Shown piece by piece: positions 10,677-20,640 of a DNA stretch of 64,000 bases. How positions within the stretch are numbered: position 1 is the stretch's first letter; every line of letters starts with the position of its first letter. The DNA is from Diaporthe sp. PMI_573 (taxonomy: Eukaryota > Ascomycota > Sordariomycetes > Diaporthales > Diaporthaceae). A program made the translations under genes and the position numbers. The notes under the pieces are model-generated. The model was not told the origin of the DNA. It searched no databases and saw only the letters and a list, made by a program, of their open reading frames with translations. The stretch lies in NCBI GenBank assembly GCA_021399435.1, contig JAJTUP010000008.1:744001-808000 (forward strand), given 5' to 3'.

Positions 10677-12409
10677 TGTGGCGTTCTTGTGCAAGGACAA
10701 CGTCTTTATGTGTCTGGCGCAAAGTTAGAACGGACGGTCAGTCTTGGGCAGGATAGACTTGATTCAGTGATACCCAAATTCTATTATTTTCCCGTGCACT
10801 ATCGAAACATGACTGTTTTCTGAATGAGCAGTCGGCAATCTTCTATTCTCATCCATAACCTTCGGTGAAGCACAGTTCAGACAAGATGTAATAGCACTGA
10901 TGCGTTGCCTTGAGCACATCCGCCTGATCACACAGCCTGTCCACATCATGGAGCTCTGTGATATTGTAAGAGGTTGGGTGAAATTTATGATGAGGATCTC
11001 GATCTCAAACTGTGAAACTCTGAAGATGTAGGTAAAAAAGTATCACAACCCGTACAAGGGGATGGCTAGCCAGTTCGGCTCACCACGAAAGCAAAAAGAG
11101 AAATGCCGCCGCGTTTCTCCTCACGCCCTGCCACCTCATTCGGTGCTACAGCGCGTCCCTCCTTTCGGTATTTCCTTTTGACAGGAGCTTCGGGATATTT
11201 ATTTGCAGTGGCTGGCCCCCACCTGCCTGTGTGTTTATTGACGTTACGGTGGGCACTGTGTCTGGACTCATGGGCATGTTTGGGTTGGACTTACTACCTA
11301 GCCTGTGTGTTTATTGACTTTTGATTGGCTGCCAACTTGTTTGTATATAACTTTCAAGTCGCTCGCTTTACCATCAGGCCAGCTTGCCTCGTCGTTGTGA
11401 TTTGGTAGGTTTCGCTAGACTATCAAGGTTGGGACGGTAGGTGACTTGGTGACCGGGGTCTTGCAAGTCTGGCGCAGCTGGTTGAGTGGTATTTGAACCT
11501 TCGTTTGTTTGGCCTGGGGCACTTTGGACTGGAAGGGAAACGGCCCTTAGCGAGCGAGGCGTCCCATGGCCGATGGGTGTCAGGGCATAGCAGCCCATGC
11601 AATGGAAGTACGATGATCTCCTCCCTCTCATGCCCAACATGCACTATTAATATAGTCTTCCCTGCCAATGACTCTTGCGAGCAACACGGGGCAAATTTCT
11701 CGTGTACTTCGTGATTTATCCCATTATACTTCCTTTGCAAGGAAAGCTCGAGGTGTGACATATCGATACATCTACCTTCTACTCGGATACTGATTCTAGA
11801 GCAGGAATGGGCTCCTTCTTGACCCCATTAGCAGACTGGCCTCCCGTTATCCCAGGAGACGTCCGACACTGCAAACCCGCTCCTCTAAGCTGTATGGCTC
11901 AGTGATTAAAATAAATATGGACCCCTCAAGTAGCCGGATCCCCTCCGCTTTGGGTACAGAGCAACAGTGCTCCGGATGACCTCCAGTAACGCCCGCCTCC
12001 AATTACGAGCTTGTGGTGCTCTACCTGTGTGCTCATGGTGTCGTTGTCGTCTGGCCATCCACTGTCATCTTCCGTCTCACGCCCTCAAAACCGCGCAAGG
12101 TACTCACAGCAACGCTATGATAGCATCCAGCAAGTACGCCATGAACCCGGTCACCTTCAAAAAATGACCATCGCTGAGCTCTCGATGCTGTTCATGCGTT
12201 GGTAAGGCATGATGAGGTGGTAATGATATTAGTAGGGCTTCGCAGAGTGCCGAGTTCCAACTGCCTGGGCCAGGCTCCGGAAGAACATTTCGATGTGAAC
12301 GCCATGGGGCAACACCTCGAGAATATAGCCCTGCAAAACTATAGGTTCGTAGAGAGTAGGGGAGTGCCTGTCTCGCAGAATGTGATGTCAGAGCCGTAGC
12401 GATCACGAT
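10677..12409. other. Intergenic between convergent genes (1.7 kb)
   Basis: Unusually long for two facing 3' ends. ORFs here are short and overlap. One minus-strand stretch (about 12190-12104) reads ELSDGHFLKVTGFMAYLLDAII, which looks more protein-like than its surroundings, but I could not build a convincing gene around it. The right edge is the RXT2 3' end. Confidence 0.4.
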
Positions 12410-14051
12410 CTACTTCCGATTCCTAGTCTTCTTCTGGGTCTGCGTCGTGTCCTCTTCTTCCTCATCCTGGCCCTTTTTAAGGTCCTCGGTTAGGCCCCAT
12501 TCCTCTTTATCATACCAGTCCTCGCCGTCGGACATCTCTCCGACGTGGGCTTCGGCCTTAGACCACTCCAGTACTGTCTTTCTCATGCGGTCTGCCTTGA
12601 GGAGGCCATGGTATAGCCTCTCAGTGCCGCGGCATACCTCTTCCTGTTTCTGTACGTAAAGCTGGAGGAGTCGGCGGACGTCCTCGGCCTCCTGTTCTGG
12701 GAGCCCTACGTCGCGGTCGGGATGGGCTGGTTTTGGCGCCAGAAATATCGGATGGATGAGAGGGTCGCCGACGGATGCCGCAGAAGGGGACGCAGCTCGG
12801 CTGCCGTTAAGACCCGGCGCAGCACTTCCGTTCAACATGACAACCTCATCATCTGCTGTGTCTTGTCTGGTTCCAGGTTGCTTCCCTTTTTGTTTTGCCG
12901 GAATGCCATTCGTTGGGTTCAACCCAGGCTCGTCCACCTTGTTGCCATTGGTGGGGAGTGGTACGGTGTTTTCCGCGCCTTGCTCCTCGTTTGCGGTGCC
13001 TGATGCCTCATGACTGTCTTTGGCGCTTGCAGTGTTTTCCGCCTTATTGTCCTCGCTGTTTGTCATCACCACATCCTCGTTTGATGTACCTTGTCCCTCA
13101 TGCGTCTGAGCCTCCTCATTAACAGCTCCATCGGGGTCCCCATCCACGGAAGGTCGAGCTGCGCTGCTGCCATTGATATTTGGACTTGAGATGCCTTCCA
13201 ACACCTCCTCATGTGATCTCTTGCGCTTCAATGTACGCGTTCCGAAGCTATTCCTGAACATATCTTGGTCGTTGGCACCTATCATCATCTCAGGAGTCAC
13301 CCAGGTATGGTCTCCACTGAGCCTCGTCAGGAGTGGCCGCACTTTCCACAGCGCAACATTTTCTTTGTGCATGAGATCGCATGCTTGGTTCGTCAATTCC
13401 TTCAGGGCCGTCGATTTGAAAGGTCTCGAGAGTGTGGGATGGGCGGGCAGGTCTGTGACTGCCGTGAGTGGCGCGAGGAGCTCTAGAGGCCAGTCAGTAA
13501 TCGTCCAGGGACGCCATTTACAGTCTCTTGCGCAAACGTGCTAGGAGTTACATACGCTCAAGATGGATCGAGGAGTAAGGATCAGCCTCAGCCGCGGCGG
13601 CGACTGCATCTTGGATATGCTGGTCGTCGTCGTCGCTGTCGATACTATAACCGTCTTCGTCAATGAGCGGTGGGTTGCGGCTTATTACGGCGCGCTTGTA
13701 TCCTGCATGCTCAACCTCCTATATGTGCCAATGAGTATACTGTCCTGACCACTTGTCACCACTGCTTGCGCGTTGGGATTGAAACGTGCCTCCTTGTAGA
13801 CTGACGGTCCCGTGGGTGGCCCTAACTTGCCCTGGCGAACAAATCTCGCCCTCTTCTTTAACTTGTTGCCGCGATTGGTCGTTTGTTGGATCTCGGAGTC
13901 GGAGTCGGATTCTAGCGAGGGGGCGCGTCAGCAGCGAGGTTGTCGACGGATCTTGGCATCGAAGGCTCTTACCGTTGGCTTGCCTGGCCACGGTCTTCTT
14001 CATCGCCTTGGCCAGGTCGGCGAAGAGGACTTGTTCGCGTGTTAATGACAT
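12410..14051 (-). CDS. RXT2: Transcriptional regulatory protein RXT2
   Basis: Subunit of the Rpd3L histone deacetylase complex, a nuclear repressor complex. Minus-strand exons 14051-13973, 13911-13790, 13718-13556 and 13482-12410 give 478 aa. The conserved N-terminal domain is spread over the first four exons: a start MSLTREQVLFADLAKAMKK, an acidic SDSDSEIQQTT segment, RARFVRQGKLGPPTGPSVYKE, then EVEHAGYKRAVISRNPPLIDEDGY, an Asp-rich run and finally ACDLMHKENVALWKVRPLLTRLSGD. The rest is low complexity (Asn/Glu/Ser/Ala), ending in an acidic-then-basic tail. Intron 2 (13719-13789) appears to use a GC donor (GAG then GCACGT); without it the frame stops after 36 codons. The alternative GT donor 12 nt earlier would drop four conserved residues. 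Confidence 0.82.
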
Positions 14052-14937
14052 GTTGACGGTGTGCGGAGGGTTGTATCAAGACGGTAAAGGGTCGGGGCAG
14101 TCAGGGCTGCTCGTGGTCCTCGATGTGAGTAGGTGCCTCGTTGCGGTCGCAACGCAGAACTTGGGGTCTGGATAAGGAGGATGCCTCCAGCACCCAAGAC
14201 TAAGATGTGATGGGGAAGAAATTGTGGGAATATGTTTATGCGCAGGTGAAATTGAACGAGCGGACCTCTTCTCCAGGTCAAAGTGGGAATGCAGCGCTTT
14301 TCTCTGCCATAGTAGAATGGGGGAGAGGGGCGTATCCAGCACGAGGATGGTGGATGATCGGCGGCGCCTGTGGTGCCGGTGCTGTTTATTGCACGGCAGG
14401 CACATCACAAGACATTCCATTCTGCTGGCACAAATGACGCCAGACCGCGCTAAGGACCTTTAAGTTATGGCCTGCGGCTCGTCCCACTTGGAGCTTGGGG
14501 AGACCGGGAGACCGGGAGACCGGGAGACCGGGACCCTTGGCCGGCGCATCGAGTAGAGCTCTCCTCCTAACCCGCATGCTCCAATGCCCCCCATTCCCAA
14601 GAAGCTGGTAGGGAAGCAAACGATCTAGTGGAACCATCTCCTTTTCTGTTTAGAATGTTATAGACGCTGGTATCGAGCTTCCAGATGTCCTCTCCAATGC
14701 TGGCTGCCTTCCCTTGTGAGTTCAAGGCTGCTACTACTACCACTGTTCCCCGTGCTCTCTGTACGCGCCTCTCGGGTGGGTCAGGGTCTGGTGAGGGCCT
14801 CCACTGACAATGGCTGCCAGTCTCTCCCGCCGACACCTGCCGATGATACCCCCGTGAACACACAGGCTTGAGTTGAAGGTCGACATCTGAACGCTACGGC
14901 CAGTTCTGGCGATCTGCAGTGGGTATCGTCGCCCACC
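14052..14937. other. Divergent intergenic RXT2 / TRAPPC11
   Basis: Holds the promoters of both neighbours and a short minisatellite (14501-14532). Other frames are short and unconvincing. Confidence 0.5.
14501..14532. repeat. AGACCGGG x4 tandem repeat
   Basis: Four perfect 8-bp units, directly adjacent, in the divergent promoter between RXT2 and TRAPPC11. Confidence 0.95.
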
Positions 14938-17900
14938 ATGGACGAGTATCCCCCATGCAGCTTGGACCATTGCTTGCCCTTGGCTGTCGTCCTTGGCCTG
15001 CCGTCCAAATATGCTCAAGAGTCCTCTCTTGACCACCAGTACAAGGACGGCGCAACCCTGATACGATCAGAGCCGCCCCCGGTGGAAGGCGACCAGGTCG
15101 GCGCACTCATACAGCATATCCGAGACACCGACGCATCTGGGCTGCCTTGGAACGGGCGGGACACGAGCAACTTCAAGTATAAGTTCCGCTTCAGGACCAC
15201 TGGCAGGGTACGCCATCTGTCAATCTCGTGAGGCGATGGTCGCACTGGCGGCTATGTGACCATGGTTGTGCTAACCGTCCCAGACCTACCTGCTGCCACC
15301 GAAGCTTGCCCGCCTTCCCGATGATTTCGAGATCCCATCCTCCCAGGCCGTATTACACTCGCCCTTCTCGCCTCTCAGTCCCACAGCGAACCTTTATCCC
15401 GATGGTCTGATAGATCAGGCATGGCTCAAGAAGCACCAAGAACTCGTACCGAGCGTGTTGATTTGCCTTTACAGCCTCACCGCGGATGCTACCTTGGCGA
15501 CCCTCCACGACAACAAGATCAAGACAGATATAGGCGTCCTGAAGAATGCCCTGGCGCAGTCTGGTTGTAAATCAAAATTGGCTGTTATAGTACTGGTCGA
15601 CAACAACCATGGAGTGCAGGAGAGGCTGGAGAACATTCGCAGGGGCAGCGGACTGGACGCCAAGTCATTCTTTGCCGTGCCGACTGATGCCTCGCCGGAT
15701 GAGCTCGGCCGCATAATGGACAACGCCTTGACGACACTTTACGCACAGTCCATAGAGTACTATCGCGACCATGGCAGGCGCGTCAAAAAGAAAAGGGGTC
15801 GTGGTGCAGCACCCCAGCCCACTGTTCCGCCCGTGTCCGGTACTTCACAGACATTGTCCCTTCCGGGGTGGCATGTTCGCTACGACTTCAAATCCGCAAT
15901 ATTCGCAGAGTACCGCCATGAGATGGATGTGGCGTTGCGTTCCTTTGAGCAGGCCTACGAGAATTTGTTGAGCTCCGAGGTTATGGAGATCATACCTAGC
16001 TGGAGCCCAAGATGGAATCAGGCTAGGTTTCTGGCCGACGTCATCGCCGTGCGGTGCATAAGGTGTCTTATGTGGAACGATCAGCACACGGCGGCAGTCA
16101 GGCGTTGGGAGAGCCACAGGGAGAGAATAGCGGACTTCGTTGACCGGCAAGGGCACGGTACCAACAACTACGGCTGGGAGGCCTGGGAAGCACGCTGGGC
16201 TGTGGTCATGGCGAATCTGATCGAGAAAGCCGACATTCCCGACTTTGATCATTCCGCCGTAAGCATCTACTTGCCACCAGAGAAGTCTGCACAGGCAGAG
16301 AGAATACAGCCGTGGGAATTGCTGCATCACCCGGGCTATTGGTACCGTCTGGCGGCACGACACACCTTTGCGCGTCGCAAGCTTGCCTTCAAGATGCCCG
16401 AAGACGACAGGAGGTCACCGAGCGAATCTCCAGCCTCCAAGCTGGCATCAAAAGCCTTTAGGTACGACAGCTATATGTGCCCTGAACCCTACGACGAGCT
16501 GCCTCTGGCTCGGTCAGGGATCAACCACTCCCAAATAATTCTGGATTATCTTCTTTCCGCACAATCGTATTTCATGAAAAAGCAGCAACAACGACTCGCC
16601 GCTGAGGTCTCCCTCGAGTGCGCCAAAGAGCTGGCTGCTGTCAAGGACTGGTCGAATGTGGTGAAAATTTTACGTCCCTTCTGGGATGAATTGTCTTTCC
16701 GACGAGATGGTTGGCCAGAGATTACCGAAGACATGTGCTGGGTGTTGAGGGCTGCAGCAGTCGATACCGCTCAGGCTGACCTGGTCGTGTCAATCGACTG
16801 GGAGCTGCTGAACAACAGTAAGATCCCATGCACAGCTTCTAAAGATAGGTTCATTGACACAGGTCCTAGGGTTCAAGAAGCATCCTAAATGGCACTACAA
16901 TTTGACCAAGTCTCTTGACGGCGTCAAGGCGCCAAGACCGTCTATAGATCTGAACGACGAGCTGGGCACATCCTTCATAATGCCTTCCTTCGTCTTCCGA
17001 CATGAGGAAGGGAAAGCCGGGCTTACTTGCCAGGCTCAGCTGTCCATAACATCAAACGCGGTGTCCGGGTCCGCGCCGATCGCCCTGGAGAGCATTATCC
17101 TGAGATTCGACGGTAGTATCAAGCCAATACTGCTAACCCACAGCCAGGAGAGCAACGCCGAGGCGGCAAGCCGAGGATCTGTGTCTTTACACGTTGTCTC
17201 GCTGGCCGAGGCCACAGCGGAGGCTGAGCAGGAGACTCAGGCCCCTGGAGAGCTTGGTGGTCAATTGCATTTGAATGGCACGAGCGACCTAACCATGGTT
17301 CCCGGACGCACGTCCGTTTTCGAGATGAACATTCCGCTGAGAGAGCCTGGTGATGCTAGCGCTTCATCGCTCAAGTTTACTGTCAACTATGAGGCCTTCG
17401 CCTTGACATATACTACCAACGTGCAGAAGGCGGGCACCGGACACGCGTGGCACACTGTACGATCAAGCAGACGTATCGCACGCACTCATCCTCAGTCTAT
17501 CCGGGTCCTACCCAGGCCTCCCAAGATGGAGATCAGAGAGGTGGAATTTCTCGAGCAATACTACACTAACGAGGTCATTGAGCTAGCATTTGACATTATC
17601 AACGAGGAAGATGTCGATGCAACCGTCAAATTGGATGTCACCTTGCTCAGCGAAGACCCACCAAATTTCAAGCTGAAGTTCGGCGACGGCGAGGAAAAGC
17701 GGGCTTTAGCAGACGGCGAGGAGTGCACACTCCAAGGGGCCCCTCTAGGATTGATCAAGAGCTCGGAGTCATCGCGGGTCACTTTGGTTCTGACAGGGGC
17801 AGAGCACACAGCGGCCTATACACTGACCTTGAAGGCGTCCTACAGCCTCGTCACCGATGCTGCGACCTCCATCATACAATCTGCTACTTTCCGCATCAAT

Positions 17901-18737
17901 GTAGCCAGCCCATTCGAGGCAAATTACGAACTCCTCCCTCGCCTTCACCCGGACCCCTGGCCAAGCTTATTCGACCACGAAGGGATACAAAATCCAACGG
18001 CCGATACACCTGGACCGAGCAACGGCCTTGCGCAGGCTTGGTGTCTCGTGACTCGATACGCCTCATTTGCGTCCGAGAACCTGACGGTCCTGGACCTCGA
18101 CATCGAGGTTCAACCCGCGCACGGCCTACAATGCCAGACCTCGAAACGAAAGGCACTCCCACCTGACGGTCTAGAGGTCAGCCCCAAGACCATCGAGGAG
18201 ACGCAGTTTGACGTTGCTGTCAAGAGGGCAAGCCTGGACGAGCGAAATCCGACGGGCCTTGATGTGTCATTTATCATAAAATGGGCCCGGCCAGGTGCTG
18301 AACCCGGCGCCTCCAACAGGACCCTCCTCGCGGTACCTCGTCTGCCGGTCTTCACAATGGAGCCCAGGGTCCTGGCGTCCGTCTCGTACGCCAAGAAGGG
18401 CGGGCAGTTGGAACAGACCGTGCTGCTCGACATCACCATTGAGAACGCCTCGAACCACTTCCTCACCTTCGGGCTGACGATGGACCCCAGCGACGAGTTC
18501 GCCTTCTCCGGGGCCAAGCAGACCACCCTCAACCTGCTCCCGATCTCCAGGAGGACGATGGTGTACCGGCTGGTCCCCCTGGTCGCGGGTGGCAGATGGA
18601 TCACGCCGACCCTGACGGTCAAGGACAAGTACTTCCAGAAGGTGTTGCGGATCATCCCGACGGACGGCATGAAGGCTGACAAGGATGGGGTCTTGGTCTG
18701 GGTGCCGCCGGCTGCTGAGGACGGGGATGACGATTAA
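14938..18737 (+). CDS. TRAPPC11: TRAPP complex subunit TRAPPC11 (foie gras/gryzun)
   Basis: Subunit of the TRAPP III-type tethering complex in ER-Golgi and autophagy traffic. Exons 14938-15207, 15284-16817 and 16870-18737 give 1223 aa, about the usual family length. The N-terminal part carries the conserved start (YPPCSLDHCLPLAVVLGL) and VLICLYSLTADATL. The foie gras region surrounds the HHPGYWYRLAARHTFARRK block at about residues 436-454. Helical-repeat sequence with PFWDELSFRRDGWPEIT leads to the second intron. The gryzun-like beta-rich C-terminal half includes RPPKMEIREVEFLEQYYTNE and ends GGRWITPTLTVKDKYFQKVLRIIPTDG with an acidic tail. At intron 2 two acceptors lie 7 nt apart; only the second (16869) keeps frame, giving NNRFKKHPKWHYNL. 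Start ATG 14938 matches the family N-terminus. Confidence 0.88.
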
Positions 18738-19302
18738 TGGCTGCTTACCTGTGCTGAGGACTTTACTATCCGTTTGTCGTAGGCCATTGGTAGATATTAT
18801 CTGAGACGTCCTGTCTCAAATGACTGAGCTAGCTGATCAGAGATAGTTTCCTTACCGGTGGCTTGGCTCGTGATGCTTTTTCCGTCTCCACGAATTGAAA
18901 AGTGACAACCTGGGACGGGAAGGCTTCTGCTGCACTGCTGTATACTAATTTGGAGGTCGCAGATGATCATCAATCATATTCGGTCTCCCAATTTTACCCT
19001 CATGGACTTCACGATGGGCAACATTCTGTTCGTGACATCGACTTTTCGTGGAGAAGTCACCTACGGACCGAACAAGGGTCCTTGTGTCTACAGATCAGGA
19101 CAAATGGTAGCGTAATCCAATGCGAGATTCTTCTCCTTTTCCATAATTATGGCCAGACAGACATGGTCTATCAACATGTACGAGTTGATGATGTTTGTCT
19201 TAACTCGATTGCAGACCACTTAAGGCTGCCTGGACGTCGTATGGTCCGTGTTGAAGTAAGCTCCACCTCTGAGCGCGGATCACCCAATTTTCCCTTGTTT
19301 GT

Positions 19303-19321
19303 CGAAACCGAAACCGAAACC
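19303..19321. repeat. CGAAAC x3 repeat
   Basis: Three perfect hexamer units in the spacer after TRAPPC11. Confidence 0.85.
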
Positions 19322-19520
19322 TCTTGGACAATCCTGAACACGACGAGGCAAGTGAGCATCTGCGCTTACGGTCTGTCCTGTCATCAACAGTGAGTGGTCC
19401 ACATTCCGCTGTACATATATATGCAAGGTTCCTGCAAGTGGACTTGTGAGAAATGGGGCTGTGTGACAATTGGATGCAACCCCCCGCGTTTATGAGCCTC
19501 TGACAGAAGCGCAGCCTCCA

Positions 19521-19546
19521 GTCCAGCCCGTCCAGCCCGTCCAGCC
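19521..19546. repeat. GTCCAGCCC repeat
   Basis: Nearly three perfect 9-bp units. Confidence 0.85.
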
Positions 19547-20409
19547 ATGCTGACGTCTCGCTCATCTCGTGTCTCTCTCACCCCGTCAATGTGCTGTCCA
19601 GCCATCATTGGCCAATCTTCAGCTGATTTCCCCAATCCCGTGAGTCACGGTGCCCAAGTCCGTTTTTACATATCCCGCCAAAGTACCTGCGTGACTGCAA
19701 CCAGATGCCCGCGCCTCGTTGGACTACTGGACGGAGTACTGCTACTGCGTGCTACTGGTGCGCGCGCAGAACCCAGTCTAGAGCGGTGACGGGCATGCAT
19801 GGCTTACCAGGCAAACAGCACAGCAGCAGAGCGGCACAGCGCCCTCGGGGTCCACTGGCAAAGGAAAAAAGAGGCAGCCAGAGGTGCGGCCAATCCGTCC
19901 ACGCATGTCGTCTCCCGATCCTACTGCGATGTTGTCACAAGCACACGCACATATGCAGCCAGACGAATTAGTCGCGGGTACGGCATTCAGTCCTACTGGC
20001 TCCTGCTAGGTGCTCCTCGTCCGCCGATGTGACTCTCACGCTGAGAGGGCCGCAGCTAAAGGCAATTAGGCGGGCCTCAAGCGTTGCCTCTGGTGCGCGA
20101 GCGTTGCCATAACCCCCTCGCCGAGCAGGCAGTGCCAGTGCTGCCAACTTGCGGCTCTACCTGCAGGCCTGATCGGTCTTGTCCAGCGTTATCGAGGTCA
20201 AGTGCTAGTTATCCGCTCCGGGAGCTACAGGCGAATCAACTTGCAGACCGGGGCCCGCCTCACAGCCACGAGTGAGGCCAAGCAATGTCACCGCTGCTCT
20301 TACCAGTGCTAACCCTCCTGGTGCCTGATATCGCGGGTTGTCACTCGGCGACATGACTGAGAAGACTGAATGTGGGGCCTATCCTGTAAGCTGGACGATA
20401 TTTCTTCCC

Positions 20410-20417
20410 TATATAAG
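20410..20417 (+). promoter_or_regulatory. TATA-like box of BCS1-like gene
   Basis: TATATAAG about 230 bp upstream of ATG 20641. Transcription starting some 30 bp downstream would place the in-frame ATG at 20353 outside the transcript, supporting the shorter protein. Inference from position and motif only. Confidence 0.45.
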
Positions 20418-20640
20418 CAATGTTTGCTGTTTCCAAGAGTTGAAAGTTCACTCTTGCAACCCCGTCTCTTTTTCCTCCGTGGTGTTTGTGCCTTTTGGAC
20501 CTGGTTTCCTTGTCAGCCGCTCTACAAAGTCGACAAACGGCCGTAATACCTGGTACCCGGTACCTGGAGACCATAACTTTACATATCCCCCCATACCTCC
20601 AGGTCTGCTCGTTTTCACACAATCCTTCGTCGGCGGAAAC

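Larger units (their letters stand above)
18738..20640. other. Intergenic TRAPPC11 to BCS1-like gene (1.9 kb)
   Basis: A 163-codon frame at 18902-19393 and several shorter ones show no domain and are taken as chance. Short tandem repeats lie at 19303-19321 and 19521-19546. From 20353 a frame runs without stop into the BCS1-like gene, but a TATA-like box at 20410 suggests this part is promoter and leader. Confidence 0.5.

Noticed and set aside
12104..12406. Minus-strand frame with a hydrophobic stretch (FLKVTGFMAYLLDAII)
   Set aside because: Protein-like over about 25 residues and followed by a GTGAGT-like donor, but I could not find a start or next exon that makes a credible small membrane protein.
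18902..19393. 163-codon frame after TRAPPC11
   Set aside because: Begins with a non-ATG codon, no recognisable domain, crosses a hexamer repeat; looks like chance.
20338..20640. N-terminal extension of the BCS1-like protein
   Set aside because: The frame opens with TTG; the first ATG (20353) lies upstream of a TATA-like box, and ATG 20641 gives a plausible N-terminus.
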